A DNA stretch of 64,000 bases from Mycobacterium shinjukuense (GCF_010730055.1 NZ_AP022575.1:4216001-4280000); one strand, 5' to 3'. Counted from the first letter of the stretch, positions 25,460-34,986 are shown. Translations and numbers: made by a program. Notes: generated by a model not told the origin, from the sequence alone.

Positions 25460-27511
25460 TCAAGCGTCGTAATCCACCGCCACGAACGGTGTTGTCGGGT
25501 GTGACTGGCAGGTCAGGATGTAGCCAGCGTCCAGCTCTGCCCGACCTAACGCGAAGTTATGGTCCATCTCGACGTTGCCCTCGATCAGTTTGGCTCGGCA
25601 GGTGCCGCACGCGCCGCCCATGCAGGCGTAGGGCGCATCGCTGCGCAGCTGCAGCGCCCCTTCCAGAATCGAATCGCCCGGCACCAGATCGAATGTCGCC
25701 TGCTGCCCGGAGAGGGTGAAGGTGACGGTCGCCCCCTCATAGGAACGATGGGTCGCCGCGGGAGTGTCGAATCCGTAGAACAACTCCAGGTGAATACGCT
25801 CGGTGTCCACGCCGTACTCGATCAAGGTGTCGCGCACCGTGGTGGTCATGGCGAGCGGGCCGCAGATGAACCATTCGTCCACCCCGGCCGGCTGCAGGCT
25901 GGTGGTCAGCCAGGTGGTGAGCTTGTCGCGGTCGATGCGCCCGCGCAGCTCCGGGGTGTGCAACGGCTCGCTGGAGAGCACGTGCAGGATCTCCAGCCGG
26001 TCGGCATAGCGCGACTCCAGACGATCGAGTTCGGCTCGAAACATCGTCGATTCCTTGGTGCGGTTGCCATAGATCAGCGTGAACCGGCTCTCGGTCTCGA
26101 TCTCCAGCGTGGTCGCCAAGATGGATAGCACCGGGGTGATCCCGCTGCCGGCCACCAGGCCCACGTAGTGCTTGCGGTGCAACGGATCCAACGGGGTGCC
26201 GAACCGGCCGGTCGGCGTCATCAGCTCGAGCACGTCGCCGGCCTTGAGCTCGTTGGCCACGAAGGTCGAAAATGCCCCGCCGGGAATGTGTTTGACGGCG
26301 ATGCGCAACTGGGCGCGGGTGGCCGGGGCGCAGATCGAGTAGTTGCGACGGATGCCTTCGCCGCCCAGGTCGGTGCGCACCGTCACATGCTGGCCCGGCT
26401 CGAAACGGAAGGCGTCCCGCAGTGCTTCCGGCACCGCGAATGTCACCAGGGTGGCATCGGCGGTGATCGGGTCCACCGAGGCGACCGGGATGCGGTGCAG
26501 CACCGCGTGCGGTGAGCTGGAGCGAGCCGGCATCCGCACCGGCAGCAGCTTTGCGAGCCTGCCGTTGAGCTCCTTCCACTGCCGGTACTCGTCCGGATTC
26601 AGTTGCTGGCCGAAGACCGTGGAGATCGCGGCGTCGCGCTCCAAGTAAGCCTCCTCGTTGCGCCGCCAGGTCCGCAGGTACCGATAGAACGGCACCGACG
26701 GGTGCAGGTGGTGCACCAAGTGGTAGTTCTGCGACAGCAGCACCGGGGTGAACAGCCACTCCGCGCCCACCCGGTTGCGGGTCGCGCGGTAGCGGTTGCT
26801 GCGCTGGGTGTCCTCCAGCCCATGGTGGGGGAGCCAGTCAAACCACCAGGCCAGCACGGTGAGGCCGATGCGTTGCGGGATCAGGAAGACAACGGCGAGC
26901 GTCCAGAAGTGTCCGGTGACGATGGCAACGGTCAGGCCGGTCAGGCTCAGCGTGAGCATCACCAGGGTCTCGGCGACCTCGGCCACCGGCCGGCTACGGG
27001 CGCGGCGAAGGTAGTACTTGATGTAGAAGTACTCCACCATCGACCAGCGCAGCGGCAGCACCCACAGCGAGCCGTGCGAGGCGAAGGTGTCCGGATCCTG
27101 GTCGTCGTCGTTGGAATGACGGTGGTGCTGGATGTGGATGTACCCAAAGGCCGGGAAGGCGACCACCGGGCCGACGAACAGGAACGCCAGCCGCCCGAAT
27201 AGGCCATTCACCCATCGGGTGGAGCTGATCGAGTAGTGCGACGCGTCATGCACAGCGGTGAACATGACGAACGTGACCGCGGCGTTGACCGGGATCGTCA
27301 CCCAGAACGGTACCCAACCCTGGACGTACCCGGTGGTCGACAGCGCGAATGCCGTCAACGCGGCCAGGAAGATCCCCACGGTGGGCAGCGCGAGCCTGGG
27401 TACCGACTCACCCGGATCGGGCAGCGCATGGTGCACCGGGGCCTCGGGAGCCGCATGGTCTATCGCATCGATGGCAGACATAGCTGGGATAGCGTAGTCG
27501 ACACGCGTCAA
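25460..27511 (-). CDS. fdxB: FdxB: desaturase fused to ferredoxin reductase
   Basis: A 683-residue fusion. The N-terminal half is a membrane fatty-acid-desaturase domain with hydrophobic helices and the three His boxes (HDASHY, HIQHHRHSND, HLVHHLHP). The C-terminal half is a ferredoxin-NAD(P)H reductase with FAD (RRNYSICAP) and NAD (GSGITPVLSI) sites and a plant-type 2Fe-2S domain (CMGGACGTC plus a distal Cys). It therefore carries its own electron-transfer chain. The TTG at 27511 directly follows the ipdC stop and gives the Rv3554-like length; ATG 27481 is an alternative. It is the last gene of the echA20-ipdA-ipdB-ipdC-fdxB operon. The hydroxylation or desaturation it performs in ring C/D catabolism is not established. 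Confidence 0.9.
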   Translation of the reverse strand: MTRVDYAIPAMSAIDAIDHAAPEAPVHHALPDPGESVPRLALPTVGIFLAALTAFALSTTGYVQGWVPFWVTIPVNAAVTFVMFTAVHDASHYSISSTRWVNGLFGRLAFLFVGPVVAFPAFGYIHIQHHRHSNDDDQDPDTFASHGSLWVLPLRWSMVEYFYIKYYLRRARSRPVAEVAETLVMLTLSLTGLTVAIVTGHFWTLAVVFLIPQRIGLTVLAWWFDWLPHHGLEDTQRSNRYRATRNRVGAEWLFTPVLLSQNYHLVHHLHPSVPFYRYLRTWRRNEEAYLERDAAISTVFGQQLNPDEYRQWKELNGRLAKLLPVRMPARSSSPHAVLHRIPVASVDPITADATLVTFAVPEALRDAFRFEPGQHVTVRTDLGGEGIRRNYSICAPATRAQLRIAVKHIPGGAFSTFVANELKAGDVLELMTPTGRFGTPLDPLHRKHYVGLVAGSGITPVLSILATTLEIETESRFTLIYGNRTKESTMFRAELDRLESRYADRLEILHVLSSEPLHTPELRGRIDRDKLTTWLTTSLQPAGVDEWFICGPLAMTTTVRDTLIEYGVDTERIHLELFYGFDTPAATHRSYEGATVTFTLSGQQATFDLVPGDSILEGALQLRSDAPYACMGGACGTCRAKLIEGNVEMDHNFALGRAELDAGYILTCQSHPTTPFVAVDYDA

Positions 27512-28579
27512 CTACTCCACCAGCGCTGCGGCCGCCCGCAGGTGTTCGATCGCATCGTGAACGATCGATTCGATCAGTTCGGCGCACGACGGTAGATCCT
27601 CGAGAATGCCAGCCACCTGGCCCGATGCCAGCACACCCGCCTCGGTGTTGCCGTCGACCAAGCCGGCCTTGAGCAACATCGGGGTGTTCGCCGCCATCAC
27701 CACCTGGGACCAGGTCAACTCCCTGCCGTGCCGCATGGCCAGGCCATCGCGGATCATCGACCGCCAGGTCATCTGCGACATCCGCTTGAACTTGGCGGCG
27801 TTGCGCACCGCCGCGGCGAAACCTCGTGCGCGCGAGCTGCTTTCCAGCTTCTGCACCAGCTCGGTGCGCAGCACCCGGTGCGGCATGCCGTCGACCCGGG
27901 TGGTGACCACGGTGCCGTCCGGGCCGGCCTCCAGGTAGCGCCGTTTGACCGCGTCGGGCACGGTGGAATCCGAGGTGAGCAGAAAGCGGGTGCCCATGGC
28001 CACCCCGGCCGCGCCGTAGCACAACGCGGCGGCCAGGCCGCGCCCGTCGAAGAAACCACCGGCGGCGATCACCGGGATGCCGCTGCCCTGGACGGCGTCC
28101 AGCACCGACGGCAACAGCAGAGTGGTGGCGACGGGCCCGGTGTGGCCGCCGCCCTCTCCACCCTGCACGATCATCGCGTCGGCGCCCCAGCTCGCGACCT
28201 TACGGGCATGTTTGGCCGCGCCGATCGACGGAATGACCACCACGCCAGCTTCTTTCAGCCGGGCGATCAATTCCGGCTTGGGTGCCAGCGCGAACGAGGC
28301 AACCCGCACGCCCTCGTGGATCATCAGCTCGACGCGGTCGCCCGCGTCGGCGGCGTCGGCGCGGAGGTTCACACCGAACGGTTTGTCGGTCGCGGCCTTG
28401 ACCTTTGTGATCGCCGTCGCCAATTCGTCCAGGGTCATGGTGGCCGACGCCAGGATGCCCAGCCCGCCGGCGTTGGCGGTGGCCGTCACCAGCCGGGCGC
28501 CGGCCACCCAGCCCATCCCGGTTTGCACCACCGGGTGCTCGACGCCGACCAGCTCGGTCAGCGGCGTGCGCAGCCTCAT
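27512..28579 (-). CDS. ipdC: IpdC flavin-dependent oxidoreductase (nitronate-monooxygenase-like)
   Basis: Nitronate-monooxygenase/2-nitropropane-dioxygenase-fold FMN enzyme, 355 residues from the ATG at 28579; the TTG five codons earlier lies in the repeat and is not used. The phosphate-binding TIM-barrel features are GGLGILASATM, VQGGEGGGHTG and AAGGFFDGRGLAAAL. IpdC dehydrogenates or reduces the HIP-derived CoA thioester on the way to the EchA20 substrate. It is separated from ipdB by about 97 bp that hold a dispersed repeat, unlike the tight spacing of the other genes in the operon. Confidence 0.92.
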   Translation of the reverse strand: MRLRTPLTELVGVEHPVVQTGMGWVAGARLVTATANAGGLGILASATMTLDELATAITKVKAATDKPFGVNLRADAADAGDRVELMIHEGVRVASFALAPKPELIARLKEAGVVVIPSIGAAKHARKVASWGADAMIVQGGEGGGHTGPVATTLLLPSVLDAVQGSGIPVIAAGGFFDGRGLAAALCYGAAGVAMGTRFLLTSDSTVPDAVKRRYLEAGPDGTVVTTRVDGMPHRVLRTELVQKLESSSRARGFAAAVRNAAKFKRMSQMTWRSMIRDGLAMRHGRELTWSQVVMAANTPMLLKAGLVDGNTEAGVLASGQVAGILEDLPSCAELIESIVHDAIEHLRAAAALVE

Positions 28580-28588
28580 AGCCACCGC

Positions 28589-28661
28589 CGACAATGCAGT
28601 GGGGGTACCACCCGCTTGCGGGGGACGAAGCGATGCGGGGGCACCTCCCGCTTGCGGGGGA
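28589..28661. repeat. Short dispersed palindromic repeat, copies 3 and 4 (ipdB-ipdC spacer)
   Basis: One long unit (28589-28634) is followed at once by a second core unit (28636-28661), both with CCCGC-TT-GCGGG hairpins. They fill the spacer between ipdB and ipdC, which are otherwise parts of one operon on the minus strand. Here the element reads in the opposite orientation to the genes, so its AGGAGG-like end does not serve ipdC. Confidence 0.75.
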
Positions 28662-28676
28662 GAGGAGGCGGAATAA

Positions 28677-29422
28677 TCATGATCGTATCTCCCTGTCCCG
28701 CAATGACTTCGGATCGATTATCTCGCGGATCAGCCGCAGCTCGTCGTCGGTCGGCGGCCGGGTTTCATCCGCCTGGCCGAGGCCGTGCACCTCGAAGGAG
28801 GTGGCCTCGCGGACCTCGCCGGGTGACACGCCGGGGTGCAGGGATACCGCCCGCATGGTGTGGTCGGGTCCGCCGAAGTCGAACACGCCGAGGTTGGTCA
28901 CCACCCGATGGATGTTGACGAACCGAAACGCCGGATTGTTGGGGTCGACCTTGTCGTACCCGATGCCCGAGACGATGTCGACGGCGTTCACAAAGACCCG
29001 CGTGGAGTGGTTGCCGACCCAGTAGCTGGTCGCGTGGTTGATGGTGTTGCCCGGCGAGCCGCGGACGCCGAACATCTGCCGGGTCGGCTGCTGCAGCGGT
29101 CCGAATGCCGAGATGTTCTGATTGCCATAGCGGTCAACCTGATTGGCGCCCATCACCACGTGGCGGCGTCCCCAGGCCAGCGTCTCGAACACCCGGCCAA
29201 ACGGCATCCAGCCCTCGACGGCTCCCGTGTTACCCAATGCCGGGGCGTCGGCCAGCAGCCGAGCCTCGCCGTCGGTCAGCAGGATGTCCGGCGAGAACGT
29301 CAGCCGGGCCAGCCGGGCTCCGATGGCGGCCATGGTCGTCATCGGGCTGACCAGGATTTCGCCGGCGCCGCGGAACAACTCGGCGCAGGCGACCGCGCAC
29401 ACCTCGGCTCGGGTACACATGG

Positions 29423-29426
<4 letters not shown>
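28677..29426 (-). CDS. ipdB: COCHEA-CoA hydrolase subunit IpdB
   Basis: Beta subunit of the IpdAB ring-opening hydrolase, 249 residues, of the class I CoA-transferase fold (SPDILLTDGEA, GANQVDRYGNQN). IpdAB has lost transferase activity and hydrolyses the last steroid ring (ring C of COCHEA-CoA). It overlaps ipdA by four bases (ATGA at 29426-29423); a second ATG two codons downstream is possible. It belongs to the operon that starts with echA20. Confidence 0.93.
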
Positions 29427-30300
<874 letters not shown>

Positions 30301-30304
<4 letters not shown>

Positions 30305-31044
30305 GACTTCTTCACAAAGGCGTCGCGGTGCTCGTCGGCGACCCCGGCGAGGTTGAGCTCGAACGTAAAGCCCTGCTCCATCCGGTAACTCGCGTTGACC
30401 CGTTGCACGTCGATGAAGTTCAGCGCCTCCTTGGCGGCACGGATGACCCGGGTGTCCTTGGCGGCGATGTCGCGGGCCACCCGCAGCGCGGCTTCGTCCA
30501 GACGATCGCGGGACACCACCTCGTGCACCGAGCCGAAGTGATGCAGCGTCGCGGCGTCCACGGTGGCCGCGGTGAAAAACATGCGTCGCATCATGTGTTG
30601 CGGCACCAGCCGCGACAGGTGGGTGGCCGCACCGAGCGCGCCGCGTTCCACCTCGGGTAACCCGAAGGTGGCGTCGTCGGAAGCCACGATCACATCGGAG
30701 TTGCCAACCAGGCCGATGCCACCGCCGACACAGAATCCGTTCACCGCCGCGATCACCGGCACCGCGCACTCGTACACCGCGCGGAACGCGGCAAAACAGC
30801 CGCGGTTGGCATCGATCAGCGCGGTGAATCCCTTGGTCCGTTGCATCTCCTTGATGTCCACCCCGGCATTGAAGCCGCGGCCCTCGGCCCGCAGGATCAC
30901 CACGCGGGTGTCGGGGTCTTCGCCGGCGCCCGTCACGGCATCGGCGAGTTCGAACCATCCTTTCGACGGGATGGCGTTGACGGGGGGGTAGTCGACGGTG
31001 ACCGCGACGATGCCCGGTTCGGGGGCGGTTGACGTGATGGTCAT
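30301..31044 (-). CDS. echA20: Ring hydrolase EchA20 (crotonase family)
   Basis: Crotonase-fold protein of 247 residues from ATG 31044, the length of Rv3550; in-frame sequence upstream is rejected because it crosses the promoter and operator. The oxyanion-hole segments are FNAGVDIKEM and GFCVGGGIGLVGNSD. EchA20 hydrolyses ring D of HIEC-CoA instead of hydrating an enoyl-CoA. It is the first gene of the echA20-ipdA-ipdB-ipdC-fdxB operon, under the KstR2 box at 31083. Confidence 0.93.
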
Positions 31045-31082
31045 CGAAATTCCTGGGCCGCTTCCTGTGGGAGTTTTACCTA

Positions 31083-31096
31083 AGCAAGCACTTGCT
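31083..31096. promoter_or_regulatory. KstR2 operator, echA20/Rv3549c divergent promoter
   Basis: AGCAAGCACTTGCT fits AnCAAGnnCTTGnT exactly and extends to a near-perfect 16-bp palindrome (31082-31097). It lies in the 67-bp spacer between echA20 and the divergent SDR gene, so it can control both. Confidence 0.9.
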
Positions 31097-31111
31097 TGGT
31101 ACGCTAGCACA

Positions 31112-31888
31112 GTGACCCGACCTCCAGCCGACGGCATCAATCTGGGGCTGGCCGGGCGGGTGGTCTTGGTGACCGGTGGTGTTCGCGGCGTGGGCGCCGG
31201 CATCAGTTCGGTGTTCGCCGAGCAGGGTGCGACGGTCATCACCTGTGCGCGGCGGACCGTGGCGGGCTTGCCTTATGAGTTCCATTGCTGCGACGTTCGC
31301 GACGAGCAAGCGGTCCAGCGGTTGATGGCTGCGATCCGGGAGCGGCACGGCCGCCTCGATGTGCTGGTCAACAACGCGGGTGGATCCCCGTACGTGTTGG
31401 CGGCGAACGGCACGCCGAACTTTCACCGTAAGATCATCGAACTCAATCTGCTTGCGCCGCTGTTGGTTTCGCAGCACGCCAATGCGTTGATGCAAGACCA
31501 GCGTAATGGTGGATCGATCGTCAACGTGTGCAGCGTGAGCGGCCGCCGTCCCACCCCGGGTACCGGCGCCTACGGCGCGGCCAAGGCGGGCTTGGAAAAC
31601 CTCACCGCCACATTGGCGGTGGAATGGGCCCCCAAGATCCGGGTTAACGCGCTGGTGGTCGGCATGGTGGCGACCGAACAGTCCGAACTGTTCTACGGTG
31701 ACGCCGAGTCGATTGCCCGAGTCGCCGCCAGCGTGCCGTTAGGCCGGCTAGCACGACCCGCCGACGTTGGTTGGGCCGCAGCGTTTCTGGCTTCCGATGT
31801 GGCCTCGTATATCAGCGGGGCCACGCTAGAGGTGCACGGCGGCGGCGAGCCGCCGCCGTATCTAGCCGCCTCAAGCGCGAACAAGTAG
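31112..31888 (+). CDS. Short-chain dehydrogenase (Rv3549c-like)
   Basis: SDR of 258 residues starting at the GTG 15 bases after the KstR2 box; the longer frame would run through the operator. It has the glycine motif VTGGVRGVGAGIS, VLVNNAGG, and the catalytic Tyr-Lys in YGAAKAG. It is divergent from echA20 and in one unit with the next SDR gene. By regulation it belongs to ring C/D catabolism, but the individual substrate is not assigned in anything I know. Confidence 0.9.
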   Translation: MTRPPADGINLGLAGRVVLVTGGVRGVGAGISSVFAEQGATVITCARRTVAGLPYEFHCCDVRDEQAVQRLMAAIRERHGRLDVLVNNAGGSPYVLAANGTPNFHRKIIELNLLAPLLVSQHANALMQDQRNGGSIVNVCSVSGRRPTPGTGAYGAAKAGLENLTATLAVEWAPKIRVNALVVGMVATEQSELFYGDAESIARVAASVPLGRLARPADVGWAAAFLASDVASYISGATLEVHGGGEPPPYLAASSANK

Positions 31889-31908
31889 CAAGCAAAGGAG
31901 CGATGGGT

Positions 31909-32814
31909 ATGGGCTTGGTTGACGGGCGGGTGGTCATCATTACCGGGGCGGGCGGCGGCATTGGCCGCGCGCACGCCCTGGCGTTCGCCGCGGAGGGTGC
32001 GCGCGTGGTGGTCAACGACATCGGTGTGGGGCTGGACGGGTCACCGGCAAGCGGCGGCAGCGCGGCGCAGGGCGTGGTCGATGAGATCACCGCGGCAGGT
32101 GGCGAAGCCGTCGCCGACGGATCCGACATCTCGAACTGGGACCAGGCGGCCAACCTGATTCAGGCCGCCGTGCAGACGTTCGGCCGGGTGGACGTCCTGG
32201 TGAACAACGCCGGCATCGTGCGCGACCGGATGATTGCCAACACCAGCGAGGAGGAGTTCGACGCCGTCATCGCCGTGCACCTCAAGGGCCATTTCGCCAC
32301 CATGCGCCACGCCGCCTCGTATTGGCGCGGGCTGTCGAAAGCGGGCAAGACCGTTGACGCACGGATCATCAACACCAGTTCGGGTGCGGGCCTGCAGGGC
32401 AGCGTGGGGCAGGGCAACTATTCGGCGGCGAAGGCCGGCATTGCGGCGCTGACCCTGGTCGGCGCCGCGGAAATGGGCCGCTATGGTGTGACCGTCAACG
32501 CGATCGCACCGGCGGCGCGCACCCGCATGACCGAGACCGTCTTCGCCGAAATGATGGCCAAGCCTGACGAGGGATTCGACGCGATGGCCCCCGAGAACGT
32601 CTCGCCCTTGGTCGTCTGGTTGGGCAGCACCGAATCCCGTGATGTCACCGGCCGGGTCTTCGAGGTCGAAGGTGGCGTCATCCGGGTCGCCGAGGGCTGG
32701 GCTCATGGCCCGCAGATCGACAAGGGTGCGAAATGGGATCCCGCTGAGTTGGGGCCCGTCGTCTCCGGTCTGCTGGCCAAGTCGCGGCCGCCGGTTCCCG
32801 TTTACGGGGCCTAA
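31909..32814 (+). CDS. Short-chain dehydrogenase (Rv3548c-like)
   Basis: SDR of 301 residues, longer than the classical form and resembling the dehydrogenase part of peroxisomal multifunctional enzyme 2 (17beta-HSD4). It has ITGAGGGIGRAHALAFA, VLVNNAGIVRDRM, and Tyr-Lys in NYSAAKAG, with a C-terminal extension. An AAGGAG eight bases before the ATG at 31909 makes that start better than the ATG two codons earlier. It is likely a 3-hydroxyacyl-CoA dehydrogenase of steroid ring or chain degradation. It converges on ddn across the 62-bp repeat. Confidence 0.9.
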   Translation: MGLVDGRVVIITGAGGGIGRAHALAFAAEGARVVVNDIGVGLDGSPASGGSAAQGVVDEITAAGGEAVADGSDISNWDQAANLIQAAVQTFGRVDVLVNNAGIVRDRMIANTSEEEFDAVIAVHLKGHFATMRHAASYWRGLSKAGKTVDARIINTSSGAGLQGSVGQGNYSAAKAGIAALTLVGAAEMGRYGVTVNAIAPAARTRMTETVFAEMMAKPDEGFDAMAPENVSPLVVWLGSTESRDVTGRVFEVEGGVIRVAEGWAHGPQIDKGAKWDPAELGPVVSGLLAKSRPPVPVYGA

Positions 32815-32827
32815 ACCTAACAATCCG

Positions 32828-32889
32828 CGCCGAGCGTGAACTCAGGGCGAGATTTCAGCCGATTTTTCGCCGTGGCTTCACGTTCGGCG
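32828..32889. repeat. 62-bp inverted-repeat element, copy 3 (divergent in sequence)
   Basis: The ends and length (62 bp) match the other copies and the outer arm pairs (GTGAA with TTCAC). The inner arm is GGCGA paired with TCGCC instead of CGACG with CGTCG: both strands of the stem changed together, so pairing is kept. It lies between the convergent Rv3548c-like and ddn genes, 13 bases from each stop. Confidence 0.8.
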
Positions 32890-32902
32890 AAGTTGGGATC
32901 GG

Positions 32903-33358
32903 TCAGGGTTCGCAGACGACGATCGGGATTGTGCGGTCGGTCCAGGATTGGTAGTCCTCGTAGCTTGGGTACATCGTGACCAACTGCGGCCAGTACTTGG
33001 CGCGCTCCTCGTCGGTCGCGTCCCGCGCGGTAAGGTCCAGCACTTCCTTTTTGATCTGCACCTGAACCTTGGGGTTGGTCTTGAGGTTGAGGTACCACAT
33101 CGGGTTCCTCGCGGCGCCGCCCTTGGAGGCCGCGACGATGACCCGGTCTCCGTCGCGCAGAAAATACAGCGGGTTGACCCGCGGCTCGCCGGTCTTGCGG
33201 CCCGTGGTGGTCAGCAGGGCGACCGGAATTTTCTGGAAGGTGCCTCCCAGACCCTCCCCGTCGTTGCGGCGGTACATCCAGGTATTGACACGTGACATCC
33301 ACTTGATGAGGAAATCGCTGAGCGGCGAATTCAGAAACCGTGGCGGTGATTTCGGCAT
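32903..33358 (-). CDS. ddn: F420-dependent nitroreductase Ddn
   Basis: A 151-residue split-barrel protein of the deazaflavin (F420)-dependent nitroreductase family, essentially collinear with Rv3547 from the ATG at 33358. The N-terminal amphipathic helix (FLIKWMSRVNTWMY) should bind the membrane. Residues known to line the active site are all present: Tyr65, Ser78, Tyr130, Tyr133 and Tyr136. Ddn reduces menaquinone-type quinones with F420H2 and activates pretomanid and delamanid in M. tuberculosis. The preserved pocket predicts the same in this strain. Its own start region borders a tandem repeat, so its promoter may lie in or before that repeat. Confidence 0.95.
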   Translation of the reverse strand: MPKSPPRFLNSPLSDFLIKWMSRVNTWMYRRNDGEGLGGTFQKIPVALLTTTGRKTGEPRVNPLYFLRDGDRVIVAASKGGAARNPMWYLNLKTNPKVQVQIKKEVLDLTARDATDEERAKYWPQLVTMYPSYEDYQSWTDRTIPIVVCEP

Positions 33359-33371
33359 GACAGTGATCATA

Positions 33372-33571
33372 GGGCTGCATCGTCGCCGGGCTGGGGTGAA
33401 TTGCCCGGCTCCTCCTCACCCCGCTTCGCGGGCTGCATCGTCGCCGGGCTGGGGCTGAATTGCCCGGCTCCTCCTCACCCCGCTTCGCGGGCTGCATCGT
33501 CGCCGGGCTGGGGCTGAATTGCCCGGCTCCTCCTCACCCCGCTTCGCGGGCTGCATCGTCGCCGGGCTGGG
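33372..33571. repeat. 59-bp tandem repeat (MIRU/VNTR-like), three full copies and one partial
   Basis: Units at 33372-33429 (58 bp, one C missing), 33430-33488, 33489-33547 and a partial at 33548-33571. Each starts GGGCTGCATCGTCGCCGGGC and ends CCCGCTTCGC, giving a CCCGC-TTC-GCGGG hairpin at every junction. The full copies are otherwise identical. It lies 13 bp upstream of ddn, in a place where copy number could alter ddn expression. Confidence 0.88.
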
Positions 33572-33814
33572 ATCGCCAGAGCCACAGGAGCCACTTGAGT
33601 CCCTGCGGGAGGTGATAGTGCCTTCTCAAGGCTGATGGCGCATGCGATATCACCACGCCGCGAATTGAGTGGCCGGATCCGTGATCCGCATCTGACATCG
33701 CTTTGCGGGAGCAAGTCATGGCCGGGCGTCGGTACCGGTGTGACTGCCGGGACGCGCGTGCCCGGTGGGGCCGGACCGAGCCCGGACCAGGGCCGGACCA
33801 GGGCCACACCAAGG
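33572..33814. other. Intergenic region between the tandem repeat and fadA5
   Basis: No coding region can be supported. The right part repeats GACCAGGGCC twice next to the fadA5 stop, and a small inverted repeat CGGATC-CGT-GATCCG lies near 33674. Otherwise I see nothing. Confidence 0.5.
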
Positions 33815-34962
33815 TCAGATGCGCTCGATGATGGTGCCGGTGGACAGGGCGCCACCCGCACACATGGTGATCAGCGCGGTGTTCTGGTCGGTGCGCTCGA
33901 GTTCGTGGAGGGCGGTGGTGACTAACCGGCTGCCGGTGCAGCCCACCGGATGCCCCAGCGCGATCGCGCCACCGTTGACGTTGACCCGGTCCATGTCGGG
34001 CTGGTGTACCCGCGCCCAGGACAGCACCACGGACGCGAACGCCTCGTTGATCTCGACGATGTCGATGTCGCCGATCTTCATGCCGGCCTTCTCCAGCACC
34101 TTCGCCGTGGACTGCACCGGGCCGTCCAGGTGGTAGTAGGGCTCGGCGCCGACGAGTGCCTGGGCGACGATCCGGCCACGGCTTCGTCCATCCACAACAC
34201 CGCTGCCGCGCCGTCGGAGATCTGCGAGGACGTGCCCGCGGTGTGAACGCCGCCCTCGAGCACCGGTTTCAGCTGACCCAGCCCCTCCAGGGTGGTCTCG
34301 CGCAGGCCCTGGTCCCGGGAGACCAGGTGCCGTTCGCCGGTGGGCTGATTCTGCTCGTCGAGCACCGGCGCCTCGATCGGCGAGATTTCGCGGTCAAAGC
34401 GGCCCTCGTCCCAGGCCCGCTGCGCGCGTCGCTGCGACTCGAGCCCGAAGACGTCCACGTCCTCGCGGGTGATGCCGCGCCGCTTGGCGATCCGCTCGGC
34501 GGCCTCGAACTGGTTTGGCAGGTCGATGTCCCACGACTGCGCGCGGATCAGCGAGCGGTCCGGCCCGGCGTTGGCGCCCAGCCCGACACGGCTCATCGCC
34601 TCGATGCCGCAGGCGATGCCAATGTCGATGGCGCCGATCGCGATCAACCCGGCAACCAGATGGTTGGCCTGCTGGCCGCTGCCGCACTGACAGTCGACGG
34701 TGGTGGCACCGACGTGCTCGGGCAACCCCGCCGTCAGCCATGCCACCCGGCTGATGTTGTTGGACTGCTCGCCGAACTGGGTCACGCAACCGCCGATGAC
34801 CTGTTCGACGTCACCGGCTTGGAAGCCGGACTGGATGCCGGCCTTGTCGACCAGTGCCTTTTGCACCGCGCCCAACAACTCGGTGGCGTGCAGCCCCGAC
34901 AGCCATCCGTTGCGTTTGCCGATGGGGCTGCGGGTGGCTTCAACGATGACCGGGTTACCCAT
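33815..34962 (-). pseudogene. fadA5: Thiolase FadA5, interrupted by a frameshifting deletion
   Basis: Residues 1-263 of FadA5 (GNPVIVEATRSPIGKRN through VLWMDEAVA) are in one frame. The C-terminal 119 residues, starting RIVAQALVGAEPYYHLDGP and ending STGTIIERI, are in another frame. Together they make 382 of the 391 residues of the M. tuberculosis enzyme. The nine missing residues plus the shift fit a 28-nt deletion at about 34173/34174. Cys93 (DCQCGSGQ) remains in the first part, but His of GHPVGCTG and Cys of MCAGGA are out of frame, so the product would lack two of three catalytic residues. FadA5 cleaves the steroid side-chain 3-ketoacyl-CoA. An assembly artefact should be excluded. Confidence 0.88.
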
Positions 34963-34972
34963 GGGGCCAGGC

Positions 34973-34986
34973 TAGAACACGTTTCA
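34973..34986. promoter_or_regulatory. KstR operator, fadA5/cyp125 divergent region
   Basis: TAGAACACGTTTCA fits the KstR consensus TnnAACnnGTTnnA at all defined bases. It lies 10 bases upstream of the fadA5 start and 136 bases before cyp125. Confidence 0.88.

Noticed and set aside
33372..33571. CRISPR array
   Set aside because: The repeats are directly adjacent 59-bp units without unique spacers, and no cas gene is present.
33534..33863. Small gene between the tandem repeat and fadA5
   Set aside because: The frames run through the tandem repeat, and no protein-like composition or start signal is seen.
33815..34962. Two separate genes in place of fadA5
   Set aside because: The two frames are consecutive parts of one thiolase, with only nine residues missing between them; neither has an independent start with a ribosome-binding site.
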